This document shows, one piece after another, positions 38,580 through 46,894 of a DNA stretch of 64,000 nt. Origin of the DNA: Pontivivens ytuae (GTDB lineage: Bacteria; Pseudomonadota; Alphaproteobacteria; Rhodobacterales; Rhodobacteraceae); assembly GCF_015679265.1 (NCBI RefSeq), contig NZ_CP064942.1, positions 3,452,001 to 3,516,000 on the forward strand, given 5' to 3'. Every line of letters begins with the position of its first letter. Position 1 is the first letter of the stretch. The notes under the pieces were generated by a model. The model was not told where the DNA came from, made no database searches, and saw only the letters and a program-made list of their open reading frames with translations. Position numbers and translations under genes: made by a program.

Positions 38580-39305
38580 ATGAAGGCCATGCAGGGGCTC
38601 GCCATGACCGGCTCGCCGCCGAAGCTCGACGGACCCAACCGCGCCTACCGCGACGCCGTGGGCGACATGAAGGTGGTGGAGGAGGACGGCGCCCGCCGCG
38701 TCCTCTACGAAGACGAGACTGGCTTTCGCTATGACCTCTACCGCGAGGTCCAGAACCTCGGCAACGCCGCCAAGCTCAACCGCCAGTTCGTGACCGAGCC
38801 GCATATCCGCTGGCTCGCCCAGGCGCTGCCGAAATGGGTCGGGCAGGTCAGCTCAGGCCTCTGCCACGGCACCCGGCGCGGGGCGGAGCAGGGCTGGTTC
38901 GCGCAGCATCTGGCCGGTGAACCCGATATCATCGGGACCGAAATTGCCGACAGCGCCACGCAGTTTCCCCGGACCGTGCAGTGGGATTTCCACGACGCGA
39001 ACCCCGACTGGATCGGCCGCTTCGACTTCGTCTACTCGAATTCCTGGGACCACGCCTTCGATCCCGAGCGGGCCTTCTCGACCTGGATCGACCAGCTCCG
39101 GCCGGGCGGCGCGATGCTCCTCGACTTCACGCCGGCGCACCGGTCCGCCCAGGCCAACGTCCTCGACCCGTTCGGGATCGAGCTCGACCCGCTCTGCCGG
39201 ATGCTGGACCGCGTGGCGGGGGAACGTGGGAAGGTGCGCCGCGTGATCCGGGCCGGACGCAGCCCGGACCTGATGGCGCATGTCATCCGCTTCCAGCGCG
39301 GCTGA
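38580..39305 (+). CDS. SAM-methyltransferase-like protein of unknown substrate
   Basis: 241-residue soluble protein with the look of a class I methyltransferase: a QVSSGLCHGTRRGAEQGWF segment, DIIGTEIADSATQFPRTVQW with an acidic residue after the second strand, FDFVYSNSWDHAFDP and LRPGGAMLLDFTPAH. The usual glycine-rich motif I (GxGxG) is replaced by SSGLCHGTR, so SAM binding is not assured. It starts 49 bp after uvrA with no strong Shine-Dalgarno; ATG 38589 is an alternative. The role is unknown. Confidence 0.65.
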   Translation: MKAMQGLAMTGSPPKLDGPNRAYRDAVGDMKVVEEDGARRVLYEDETGFRYDLYREVQNLGNAAKLNRQFVTEPHIRWLAQALPKWVGQVSSGLCHGTRRGAEQGWFAQHLAGEPDIIGTEIADSATQFPRTVQWDFHDANPDWIGRFDFVYSNSWDHAFDPERAFSTWIDQLRPGGAMLLDFTPAHRSAQANVLDPFGIELDPLCRMLDRVAGERGKVRRVIRAGRSPDLMAHVIRFQRG

Positions 39306-39311
39306 CGCCGG

Positions 39312-39653
39312 TCACTGGTCGTTTCGCGGGTCGGTGAAGATGTCCATGACGACGTAGTTCTCGACCTCCACCAGCAGGATCATCCGGCTGGCCGCGAGGC
39401 GGAAATAGCCTTGACCCTCGGGCGGGGCGGCGCGGCCGATCTCCTCGGGCTCGATGGGGTGCAGCGTCGCCTGGCCCCGCAGCGGCTCGCCGAGCGCAAG
39501 ATGCAAGCCCAGCAATTCGGGATAGATGCAGCCGCCATTCGTCTGCAGCCGCGGCAGCGGGCACGCGGCCTCCTGCGCCGCTGCCACCTCGGGCAGGGCG
39601 GGCATCGCGACGGCGAAAAATAGTGCAAATTTGAGACTTCCAAGCGGGCGCAT
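39312..39653 (-). CDS. Small secreted protein of unknown function
   Basis: 113-residue protein with a signal peptide (MRPLGSLKFALFFAVAMPAL, cleavage near AAA-QE at 26-27) and two conserved-looking cysteines in ACPLPRLQTNGGCIYPELLG, which could form a disulfide in the periplasm. The mature part is short and mixed alpha/beta. I do not recognise the family. It converges with the methyltransferase-like gene (stops 7 bp apart) and diverges from the CBS gene. The signal peptide supports it being real. Confidence 0.7.
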   Translation of the reverse strand: MRPLGSLKFALFFAVAMPALPEVAAAQEAACPLPRLQTNGGCIYPELLGLHLALGEPLRGQATLHPIEPEEIGRAAPPEGQGYFRLAASRMILLVEVENYVVMDIFTDPRNDQ

Positions 39654-39782
39654 GTCTTTCAAACGCACATGTTGCGCTTTGGATCCCGGGTTGATGCGTC
39701 GCACTTTGATCACGGTTTCTTGACGGTTGCCCATGCCGGGCCCCACATTAACCAGATCGCAGGACCAAGGGGAGGCCGCGGA

Positions 39783-40217
39783 ATGCTCGTACAACACATC
39801 CTGTCCGGCAAGGGCTCGGCCGTGGAGACAATAGGCACCGATGCAACGGTGCTGGAAGCCACGGAGATCCTGTCCAATCGCAAGATCGGTGCGCTGATCG
39901 TGTCGGACGATGCCGGGGCCTCGATCCGGGGCATCCTGTCGGAGCGGGATATCGTCCGCGAGATCGGGCAACGGGGCGCCGCGGCGCTTTCGGACAACGT
40001 CGTCGATATCATGACGGCCAAGGTGCAGAGTTGCAGCCCCTCTGACAAGGCCGTCGAGGTGCTGACCCGCATGACCCAGGGCCGGTTCCGCCACATGCCC
40101 GTCACCGATGGCGAGCGGGTGATCGGCGTCATCTCGATCGGCGACGTGGTCAAGGCGCGCCTCGGCGAGGTGGAAAGCGAGAACACGGCCCTCGCCGACA
40201 TGATCCGCGGCTACTGA
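39783..40217 (+). CDS. CBS-pair protein
   Basis: 144-residue cytoplasmic protein made of two CBS motifs (about 8-65 and 75-130) that normally bind adenosine nucleotides. Motifs include ILSERDIVREIGQRG and MPVTDGERVIGVISIGDVVKARL, which end each half. It has no other domain or membrane anchor, in contrast to the two CBS proteins at 56-57 kb. GGGGAGG lies 8 nt before the ATG at 39783; the frame extends upstream without a better start. It would act as an energy or ligand sensor for an unknown partner. Confidence 0.88.
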   Translation: MLVQHILSGKGSAVETIGTDATVLEATEILSNRKIGALIVSDDAGASIRGILSERDIVREIGQRGAAALSDNVVDIMTAKVQSCSPSDKAVEVLTRMTQGRFRHMPVTDGERVIGVISIGDVVKARLGEVESENTALADMIRGY

Positions 40218-40283
40218 ACAGGTGCCGTCCATCCGCACGGTCGCACTCCTCGTGCTCGCTGTGCTGGTATTGGCAAAGTGCAT

Positions 40284-40314
40284 GCAGGCCTACGGTTGAA
40301 AACCCGTGGCCTGC
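40284..40314. other. Strong hairpin between CBS gene and coaD
   Basis: GCAGGCC (40284-40290) pairs with GGCCTGC (40308-40314), and ACGG (40292-40295) with CCGT (40304-40307), leaving an 8-nt loop TTGAAAAC and one bulged T. No T-run follows on either strand. It could be a terminator without U-tract or an RNA control element for coaD. Confidence 0.5.
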
Positions 40315-40418
40315 AATCCGCGCAGGGCCGTTTCCGGTGCCCGATGCGCAACTTTCGACCTTGTACGCGGGGTCCGATCCGATAGGCTCCGCAGCACCTT
40401 AACGACCCTGCGAGCGTC

Positions 40419-40925
40419 ATGTCCTCCAATCGTTTCCGCACCGCCCTCTACCCCGGAACGTTCGACCCGGTCACGCTCGGCCACATGGATGTCATCCGCC
40501 GCGCGATGACGCTGGTCGATCGCCTCGTGATCGGTGTGGCGATCAACCGGGACAAGGGGCCGCTCTTCTCCCTCGACGAGCGTGTGGCGATGATCGAGGG
40601 CGAGGCCCGCGCGCTGGCCGATGCCTCGGGCTGCGAGCTGGTCGTCCATCCGTTCGAGAATCTCCTCATCCAGTGCGCCCGCGACGTGGGCGCCTCCATG
40701 ATCGTGCGGGGCCTGCGCGCCGTCTCCGACTTCGAATACGAGTTCCAGATGGTCGGCATGAACCGCGCGATGGAGGACGAGATCGAGACGGTGTTCCTCA
40801 TGGCCGACGCCCATCACCAGGCCATCGCCTCCCGCCTCGTCAAGGAGATCTGCCGGCTGGGCGGGGACATTTCCTCATTTGTGCCGCCCGCGGTGGAGCG
40901 GGCTTTGAAAGACAGGTTGATCTGA
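40419..40925 (+). CDS. coaD: Phosphopantetheine adenylyltransferase
   Basis: 168-residue CoaD, which transfers AMP from ATP to 4'-phosphopantetheine in coenzyme A synthesis. The nucleotidyltransferase motif is ALYPGTFDPVTLGHMDVI (9-26), with H22 in the GH motif, and RGLRAVSDFEYEFQM and the C-terminal ISSFVPPAVERALKD are diagnostic. Length is typical. It is followed 3 bp later by a secreted-protein gene and then by cyclophilin genes on the same strand. Confidence 0.96.
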   Translation: MSSNRFRTALYPGTFDPVTLGHMDVIRRAMTLVDRLVIGVAINRDKGPLFSLDERVAMIEGEARALADASGCELVVHPFENLLIQCARDVGASMIVRGLRAVSDFEYEFQMVGMNRAMEDEIETVFLMADAHHQAIASRLVKEICRLGGDISSFVPPAVERALKDRLI

Positions 40926-40928
40926 ACC

Positions 40929-41264
40929 ATGCGTGCGTTTCTCACCGCTCTCCTCGTGTCCGCCTCCCTTACCCCCGCGCTGGCCGAGACGCCTGTCTTC
41001 GACGGCGACTGGCGCAACCCGGAATTCGACTATGCGATCCGCATCTTCGGTGAGATCGGGATCGTGACCCAGGCCGATTCCGCGGTCTTCTCGCAGGGCG
41101 ACGTGGTGCTGCGCCTTCCGGCGACGGAAGACGAATGCCGCGACGGGCGCCAGCGCTTCGGCGGCGGCGACTGGGCGGAGGTGCGCGGCTGCCTCGTCCG
41201 CTTCGACACGCTGCTTCTGGAGACCGGCACCAACCAGTGGGTGCTGCGCCGCACCGGCGGCTAG
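40929..41264 (+). CDS. Small secreted protein of unknown function
   Basis: 111-residue protein with a clear signal peptide (MRAFLTALLVSASLTPALA, cleaved before ETPV) and a compact mature part with a possible disulfide pair (DECRDGRQRF and VRGCLVRF). It starts 3 bp after the coaD stop, so it shares that transcript. I do not recognise a family or domain. It is probably periplasmic. Confidence 0.7.
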   Translation: MRAFLTALLVSASLTPALAETPVFDGDWRNPEFDYAIRIFGEIGIVTQADSAVFSQGDVVLRLPATEDECRDGRQRFGGGDWAEVRGCLVRFDTLLLETGTNQWVLRRTGG

Positions 41265-41331
41265 AACGCGCATTGGCCATTGCCGTCACGGCGGCGTATA
41301 TCTCCCTCACCATTCAGCGAGAGGAGCCCGC

Positions 41332-41841
41332 ATGGCCGAGGCAAGCCCCGAAAACACGATGATCATCACGCTCAAGGACGGGGAGGTGCAGGTCGCCCTC
41401 CTGCCCGACGTGGCCCCGGGCCATGTGGAGCGCATCAAGACGCTGGTGAAGGAGGGCGCCTACGACGGCGTCGCCTTCCACCGGGTGATCGACGGCTTCA
41501 TGGCCCAGACCGGCGATGTGGAGCACGGCAAGGAAGGCGGCAATCCGAACCGCGCGGGCACCGGCGGCTCCTCCTACCCGGATCTCAAGGCCGAGTTCTC
41601 CAAGGTGCCGTTCGAGCGCGGGACGCTCGGCATGGCCCGCTCGCAGAACCCGAACTCCGCCAACTCGCAGTTCTTCATCTGCTTCGGCGCCACGCCGCAC
41701 CTCAACGGCCAGTACACCGTGTTCGGCCAGGTGACGAGCGGGATGGAGCTCGTCGACAAGATCAAGCGCGGGGCCGGCGGCTCCGGCGCCGTGACCGACC
41801 CCGACCGCATGGTTTCCGTCCGCATGGGAGATGCCGCATGA
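41332..41841 (+). CDS. ppiB: Cytoplasmic peptidyl-prolyl cis-trans isomerase (cyclophilin)
   Basis: 169-residue single-domain cyclophilin that speeds proline isomerisation during folding. VAFHRVIDGFMAQTGD and GTLGMARSQNPNSANSQFFI hold the active-site Arg, Phe and Gln residues, and HLNGQYTVFGQV is the usual end of the fold. No signal peptide, so cytoplasmic. GAGAGGAG precedes the ATG. Its stop overlaps the start of a second, secreted cyclophilin by ATGA. Confidence 0.93.
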   Translation: MAEASPENTMIITLKDGEVQVALLPDVAPGHVERIKTLVKEGAYDGVAFHRVIDGFMAQTGDVEHGKEGGNPNRAGTGGSSYPDLKAEFSKVPFERGTLGMARSQNPNSANSQFFICFGATPHLNGQYTVFGQVTSGMELVDKIKRGAGGSGAVTDPDRMVSVRMGDAA

Positions 41842-42374
41842 AACGCCTGACGCTGGCCCTGACGCTCTTCGCCGCCCCGCTCGCGGCCCAGGACAACCCG
41901 ACGCTGGTGCTCAACACCAGCGAAGGTGCCGTCCGCATAGAGCTCCTGCCCGAAGTGGCGCCCCAGCACGTGGAGCGCATCACCACGCTTGCGGAGCAGG
42001 GCGCCTACGACGGCGTCGCCTTCCACCGCGTGATCGAGGGCTTCATGGCCCAGACCGGCGATGTGGGCTGCGGCACGGTCGACGCGACCTGCCCGGCGGG
42101 CACCGGCGGCTCCGACCTGCCGGACCTGCCCGCCGAGTTCTCCGACATCTCCTACGAGGTGGGCGTCGTGGGCATGGCCCGTACCGCCGATCCGAACTCC
42201 GCGAACTCCCAGTTCTTCATCATGACGGAGGCCGCCCCGCACCTGAACGGCCAGTACACGGTCGTGGGCCGGGTGCTCGACGGCATGGATGCGGTCAACG
42301 CGCTGGAAAAGGGCGCGGGCCAGTCCGGCGCCGTCGCCAATCCCGACCGGATCGAGAGCGCCTCGGTCGAGTAA
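41838..42374 (+). CDS. Periplasmic peptidyl-prolyl cis-trans isomerase (cyclophilin)
   Basis: 178-residue cyclophilin with a signal peptide (MKRLTLALTLFAAPLAA, cleaved before QDNP), so a periplasmic paralogue of the gene just upstream. The catalytic segment VAFHRVIEGFMAQTGD is nearly identical to that of its neighbour. A short insertion, DVGCGTVDATCPAGTGG, carries two cysteines that could form a disulfide outside the cytoplasm. The two genes are translationally coupled and look like a tandem duplication that split by compartment. Confidence 0.93.
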   Translation: MKRLTLALTLFAAPLAAQDNPTLVLNTSEGAVRIELLPEVAPQHVERITTLAEQGAYDGVAFHRVIEGFMAQTGDVGCGTVDATCPAGTGGSDLPDLPAEFSDISYEVGVVGMARTADPNSANSQFFIMTEAAPHLNGQYTVVGRVLDGMDAVNALEKGAGQSGAVANPDRIESASVE

Positions 42375-42382
42375 ACGCAGAA

Positions 42383-42410
42383 GGGCCGCCCGGTTCCCCT
42401 CGGGCGGCCC
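42383..42410. terminator. Hairpin between convergent genes
   Basis: GGGCCGCCCG (42383-42392) and CGGGCGGCCC (42401-42410) form a perfect 10-bp stem with an 8-nt loop, 8 bp after the cyclophilin stop. It lies between convergent genes and has no T-run on either side. Confidence 0.6.
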
Positions 42411-42450
42411 CTCCCCATCGCCGCGTCATCCCGCGCGGCCATGTCGTCGT

Positions 42451-42969
42451 TCAGGCAGGCTGTGCCTCGGCCATGGTCACGAACTGGCCCGACCGCTCCC
42501 GCTGTGCGACCACGCCCGCGGTGACGAGGGCGAAGAGGATGTGCCCCCACAGCGCCACCCACGTGATCCCGGTGAAGCCCAGGAAGGGCGGATTGCCCGC
42601 GATCAGGTGCGCCATCACGTAGAGCGCGAAGATCCAGAGCACGACGCCGTAGGCCACCGCCGGCACGACCCAGCCGAGCCAGGGGGCGACCGTCTTCGCG
42701 ATGGGGCGGGCGACCAGAAGCCAGCCCAGCGGATAGGCGATGATGCCCGCGAAGTAGTGCAGGAACTCCGCCCCCGGCCGGTAGCCCGTGCCGAAAATGG
42801 TGGAGATCACGGCATTGGCCAGCGGCACCGGCGCCAGCGTCGCCTGGCCCAGCATCGGGCTGATGCTCTGGCCGTAGAAGTCGAAGGCCACGAGGCTCAG
42901 GGCCCCGGCGATCAGCACGGTGGCCACGGTGTCGAGGGTCGGGGCGGGCAGGTGGTCCTTGAAGGTCAT
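42451..42969 (-). CDS. Small integral membrane protein of unknown function
   Basis: 172-residue membrane protein with about four hydrophobic spans (roughly 14-33, 75-95, 105-130 and 145-165). The N-terminus is short and cytoplasmic-looking. A His-Tyr-Phe segment (AEFLHYFAGIIAYPLGW) and YVMAHLIAG carry membrane histidines, which occur in heme or metal proteins, but no family is evident to me. GGAGAG lies 6 nt before the ATG at 42969. It stands alone, convergent with the cyclophilins and divergent from the DUF3179 gene. Confidence 0.72.
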   Translation of the reverse strand: MTFKDHLPAPTLDTVATVLIAGALSLVAFDFYGQSISPMLGQATLAPVPLANAVISTIFGTGYRPGAEFLHYFAGIIAYPLGWLLVARPIAKTVAPWLGWVVPAVAYGVVLWIFALYVMAHLIAGNPPFLGFTGITWVALWGHILFALVTAGVVAQRERSGQFVTMAEAQPA

Positions 42970-43213
42970 CTCGTCTCTCCTGTGGGTGTCGGTTGCGCGT
43001 CTGATGCCCTTCGATAAAGGCCGCCGGGTGCGGCAAACCACCCCATGTTGCAGGGTCTCAAGCGGGGTTGACGCTGCGCGCGCGCCCCGTGAGCCCTTGA
43101 AACATCATGACAATCGCTCACGCCGCCGTGTGAGGCGTTCACGTTGGCGGAGCGGCCCTCGCGCGGCGTGCACGGGGCTGGCAGGCTCGGGCCGATCAGT
43201 CCCGGAGGTTTTC

Positions 43214-44161
43214 ATGCGCGCCCTCGTCCTCGCCCTCATGCTGCTCGCGACACCCCTCGCGGCCCAGTCCTTCCGCCACGCCTGGCCCAACACCGATTTC
43301 GAGCGGGCCTCCGTCCCGGTCGAGGAGATCATGTCCGGCGGCGTGCCCCGCGACGGCATCCCGGCGCTGACCGATCCGGAGATGATCCCGGTCGGCACGG
43401 CGGACCTGCCGGGCAACGAGCCGGTGATGACCGTGGAGCTCCCGGGCGCCGAACCGCGCGCCTACCCGCTGCGCTACCTCACCTGGCATGAGATCGTGAA
43501 CGACACGGTCGCAGGCCGCCCCATCGCCGTGACCTACTGCCCCCTGTGCAACTCCGGCCTCGTCTTCGACCGCCGCGCCGGGGACCGGGTGCTGGAATTC
43601 GGCGTCTCGGGCCTGCTGCGCCACTCCGACATGGTGATGTACGACCGGGAGACCGAGACGCTGTGGCAGCAGTTCACCGGCGAGGCCATCGTCGGCACGC
43701 TCCTCGGCGCGAAGCTCACCCAGGTCGTGAGCTGGATGGAGCCCGTCTCCGCCTTCGCCGCGCGCCATCCCGAGGGCCTCGTCATGGCCGAACCGCGCGC
43801 CGCCCGCCCCTACGGCCTGAACCCCTACGAGAGTTACGACAGCGCGGCGCGCCCCTTCCTCTTCACCGGCGACATGCCGCCCAATGATATCGAACCGCTC
43901 GCCCGCGTGCTGCGCGTCGGCAACCGCGCCTGGCCGCTGATGCGCCTGATGGACGGCCCGGTGGAGGAGGCGGGCCTGCGCATCGAATGGCGCCCCGGCA
44001 TGGCCTCCGCCCTCGACGCGCGCTCGATCGCGGGCAGCCGCGATGTGGGCTTCGTCCGGGTGACCGATGCCGAAACCGGCGCCGACGTGATCCACGAGGT
44101 CGTCTTCGCCTTCGCCTTCCACGCCTTCGCCCCCCAGGGCCAGTGGATGCTTGGCGAATAG
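43214..44161 (+). CDS. DUF3179-family secreted protein
   Basis: 315-residue protein with a signal peptide (MRALVLALMLLATPLAA, cleaved before QSFR). The mature part has the DUF3179 hallmarks: YPLRYLTWHEIVND, VTYCPLCNSGLVFDR with the paired cysteines of the CPLC motif, LRHSDMVMYDRETETLWQQF and a conserved NPYESYD segment. The function of the family is not established; the Cys pair may bind metal or be redox active. GGAGG lies 5 nt before the ATG. The stop is followed by a paired gene-end repeat. Confidence 0.88.
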   Translation: MRALVLALMLLATPLAAQSFRHAWPNTDFERASVPVEEIMSGGVPRDGIPALTDPEMIPVGTADLPGNEPVMTVELPGAEPRAYPLRYLTWHEIVNDTVAGRPIAVTYCPLCNSGLVFDRRAGDRVLEFGVSGLLRHSDMVMYDRETETLWQQFTGEAIVGTLLGAKLTQVVSWMEPVSAFAARHPEGLVMAEPRAARPYGLNPYESYDSAARPFLFTGDMPPNDIEPLARVLRVGNRAWPLMRLMDGPVEEAGLRIEWRPGMASALDARSIAGSRDVGFVRVTDAETGADVIHEVVFAFAFHAFAPQGQWMLGE

Positions 44162-44163
44162 GC

Positions 44164-44250
44164 TTTCATCTGTCCGAAAAGTATCCCCGCCGGAGGCTCC
44201 CTTGATAGATCGCAGGCGCCTCCGGCGGGGATATTTCGACAAGGTGGAAG
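44164..44250. repeat. Paired gene-end repeats between DUF3179 gene and tyrS
   Basis: Two full elements meet head to head. ATCCCCGCCGGAGGC (44183-44197) and GCCTCCGGCGGGGAT (44218-44232) are perfect inverted copies 20 bp apart, and each is preceded, on its own gene's strand, by the pyrimidine tract and a CGAAA(A/T)-type stretch. RNA from either side would form a 15-16 bp hairpin. Confidence 0.8.
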
Positions 44251-44252
44251 CG

Positions 44253-45482
44253 CTACTCCGCCTTCACCAGCACGTGCCGCTTCTTGCCGGCGGAGAGCTT
44301 CAGCGTGCCCGCGACCAGCACGCCCGCCGCGGGATCGCGCACGGGCGTGTCGTCGATGCGCGCGCCGTTCTCCGCGATCAGGCGCTTGGCCTCCTTGCCC
44401 GACTTGGCGAGGCCCGCGGCTACGAAGAGCTGGACGACGCCCATCTCCCCGCCCGGCAGGTTCACCGTGGGCAGGTCGTCGCCGACGCCGCCCTTCTCGA
44501 ACACCTCGCGCGCCGTCGCCTCCGCCGCCGCGGCCGCCTCGGCCCCGTGGCAGAGGGTCGTGACCTCGTTGGCGAGCCGGATCTTGGCCGCGTTGATCTC
44601 GGAGCCCTCCAGCGCGCCGAGCCGGGCGCACTCGTCCAGGGGCAGCTCGGTGAAGAGCTTCAGGAACTTCTCCACATCCGCGTCCAGCGTGTTGCGCCAG
44701 AACTGCCAGAACTCGTAGGGGCTGAGCCGCTCCGCGTTCAGCCAGACCGCCCCCGCCGCCGACTTGCCCATCTTGGACCCGTCCGCCTTCGTGAGCAGCG
44801 GTGTCGTCAGCCCGAAGACCTGCGCCTGGTTGATCCGCCGCGTCAGGTCGATCCCGTTGACGATGTTGCCCCACTGGTCCGACCCGCCCATCTGCAGCGC
44901 CACGCCGAAGCGCGTGTTGAGCTCCATGAAGTCATAGGCCTGCAGCAGCATGTAGTTGAACTCAAGGAACGTCAGCGGTTGCTCCCGATCCAGCCGCAGC
45001 CGCACGCTGTCGAAGGTCAGCATGCGGTTGATCGTGAAGTGCCGGCCATAATCTCGCAGGAAGCTCACGTAGTTCAGCTCGTCCAGCCATTCGGCATTGT
45101 TGGGCATCAGCGCGTCGGTCGCACCCTCGCCGAACGCCAGGTACTTCTCGAAGACCTTGCGGATCCCGGCCATGTTCGCGTCGATCTGCTCGCTGGTGAG
45201 CAGCATCCGCGCCTCGTCCTTGCCCGACGGATCGCCGATCTTCGTCGTGCCGCCGCCCATCAGTGCGATCGGCTTGTGCCCGGTCTTCTGCAGCCAGCGC
45301 AGCATCATGATCTGGATCAGCGAGCCGACATGCAGGGAGTCCGCCGTGCAGTCGAAGCCGATATAGCCCGGAACCACACCCTCCAGCAGCGCCTCGTCGA
45401 GGCCCTCCATATCGGTGCAGTCCTGCAGGAAGCCGCGCTGCAGCATCACCTGCAGGAAGTCGCTTCTGGGCTGGTAGGTCAT
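44253..45482 (-). CDS. tyrS: Tyrosyl-tRNA synthetase
   Basis: 409-residue class I synthetase charging tRNA-Tyr. The HIGH motif appears as HVGSL (51-55) and the KMSKS loop as [35 protein letters not shown] is the tyrosine pocket. A C-terminal S4 RNA-binding domain (about 340-409) ends KRHVLVKAE. In-frame ATGs at 45491 and 45500 are alternatives; the first is supported by family length. It is divergent from anmK across about 70 bp. Confidence 0.95.
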   Translation of the reverse strand: MTYQPRSDFLQVMLQRGFLQDCTDMEGLDEALLEGVVPGYIGFDCTADSLHVGSLIQIMMLRWLQKTGHKPIALMGGGTTKIGDPSGKDEARMLLTSEQIDANMAGIRKVFEKYLAFGEGATDALMPNNAEWLDELNYVSFLRDYGRHFTINRMLTFDSVRLRLDREQPLTFLEFNYMLLQAYDFMELNTRFGVALQMGGSDQWGNIVNGIDLTRRINQAQVFGLTTPLLTKADGSKMGKSAAGAVWLNAERLSPYEFWQFWRNTLDADVEKFLKLFTELPLDECARLGALEGSEINAAKIRLANEVTTLCHGAEAAAAAEATAREVFEKGGVGDDLPTVNLPGGEMGVVQLFVAAGLAKSGKEAKRLIAENGARIDDTPVRDPAAGVLVAGTLKLSAGKKRHVLVKAE

Positions 45483-45552
45483 CGCTCTCATCCATTGCAT
45501 CGCAAAAGGCCCGCGATGTATGCCCGTTGGAATCCGGGAAGGGAAGGGTGAC

Positions 45553-46659
45553 ATGCGCGCATTGGGCCTGATGAGCGGCACGTCGATGGACGGCGTGGAC
45601 GCCGCGATGCTCGACACCGACGGCGAGACGATCTTCGGTTTCGGCGAGAGTGGCTTTCGCGCCTTCTCCGACGAGGAGCGGGAGGTGCTGGCCGCGGCCC
45701 AGGGGCTCTGGCCCGGCGGCAATGCCAATGTGCTGACCGCCGCGGCCGAGGTCGTGCACCACGGCCATGCGGAGGCGGTGGCGGGCCTGCAAGGTGCTGA
45801 GGTCATTGGCTTTCACGGGCAGACGCTGGTTCATGCCCCGCGCGAGGGGCGCACGCACCAGCTCGGCGACGGGGCGCGGCTGGCGACCGCGGCGGGCGTG
45901 CCGGTGGTTTGGGACTTCCGCTCCGACGACATCGCGGCGGGCGGGCAGGGCGCGCCGCTCGCCCCCTTCTTCCACCACGCCTGCGCCCGGTGGGCGGGGT
46001 TGGAGGAGCCGGTGTGTTTCCTCAATCTCGGCGGCGTGGGCAACGTGACCTGGCTCGACCCGCGGATCGAGGATCCGGCGGACCCTGCCGCGATGATCGC
46101 CTTCGACACCGGGCCTGCGAATGCGCTGATCGACGATTTCACCAAGCGGCGGACCGGGCAGCGCATGGATATCGGCGGCTCGCTGGCCGCTTCCGGCCTG
46201 CCGGACATGGAGCTGATCGCGGCCCATGACGAACCTTTCTTCGCCGAGTCACCGCCCAAGTCATTGGATCGAAACGGTTTCCGCTGGCTGGTCGATGCCG
46301 TGGAGGCGATGAGCGACGGCGACGGGGCGGCGACCCTCACCGCCTTCACCGTCCATTCGGTCCGCGAGTCCTTGCCCCATCTGCCGAGCCTGCCGTCGCG
46401 CTGGCTGATCTGCGGCGGCGGGCGGCACAACACGCGGATGATGCAGGGCCTCGCCGAAGCGCTCTACGTGCCCGTCGAACCGGTGGAGGCTATCGGCCTC
46501 GACGGCGACATGCTGGAGGCGCAGGCCTTCGCCTATCTCGCGGTGCGCGTCCTGCGCGGCCTGCCGACCTCCGCGCCCGGGACCACCGGCTGCCGCGCGT
46601 CGGTCAGCGGCGGCCGCGTGTCGGAGCCGTCCGTTTCGAAGGTCGCTGCGCGGCTCTGA
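45553..46659 (+). CDS. anmK: Anhydro-N-acetylmuramic acid kinase
   Basis: 368-residue ASKHA-fold kinase that phosphorylates 1,6-anhydro-MurNAc during cell-wall recycling. [14 protein letters not shown] opens the protein, FHGQTLVH and [10 protein letters not shown] follow, and [14 protein letters not shown] holds the catalytic Asp. The C-terminal part [15 protein letters not shown] and [18 protein letters not shown] is diagnostic. GGAAGGG lies 6 nt before the ATG at 45553. It is convergent with the UbiH-type gene; a palindrome array lies between them. Confidence 0.94.
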   Translation: MRALGLMSGTSMDGVDAAMLDTDGETIFGFGESGFRAFSDEEREVLAAAQGLWPGGNANVLTAAAEVVHHGHAEAVAGLQGAEVIGFHGQTLVHAPREGRTHQLGDGARLATAAGVPVVWDFRSDDIAAGGQGAPLAPFFHHACARWAGLEEPVCFLNLGGVGNVTWLDPRIEDPADPAAMIAFDTGPANALIDDFTKRRTGQRMDIGGSLAASGLPDMELIAAHDEPFFAESPPKSLDRNGFRWLVDAVEAMSDGDGAATLTAFTVHSVRESLPHLPSLPSRWLICGGGRHNTRMMQGLAEALYVPVEPVEAIGLDGDMLEAQAFAYLAVRVLRGLPTSAPGTTGCRASVSGGRVSEPSVSKVAARL

Positions 46660-46663
46660 ACCG

Positions 46664-46891
46664 CCCCGGACCGGGGTGCAGGCGGTTGCATCCCGAAACG
46701 ACCGTCCCGGCCGCCGAGCCGGGACCGCTCGCCCATCGACGTGTTACAGATTTTTGGGCTTCGCGCGAAATCTGTCACATGTCGCGTGAATGGAGAAAGA
46801 CCCCGGATCGGGTCCGGGGTGGTCCCAAGCAGAAACACCGCGCTGGGACCTTCATGTTACAGCTTCGAGCCCTCGCCCGAAAACCTGTAAC
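46664..46891. repeat. Array of six palindromes between anmK and the UbiH-type gene
   Basis: In order: CCCCGG-a-CCGGGG (46664-46676); GTCCCGGC/GCCGGGAC (46704-46725); ACAGATTT/AAATCTGT (46746-46775); ACCCCGGA/TCCGGGGT (46800-46820); GGTCCCA/TGGGACC (46821-46850); GTTACAG/CTGTAAC (46856-46891). The third and sixth both start TGTTACAG and have 22 nt between TGTTACAG and CTGT, so they look like copies of one element. No gene is seen here. Confidence 0.7.
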
Positions 46892-46894
46892 GCA

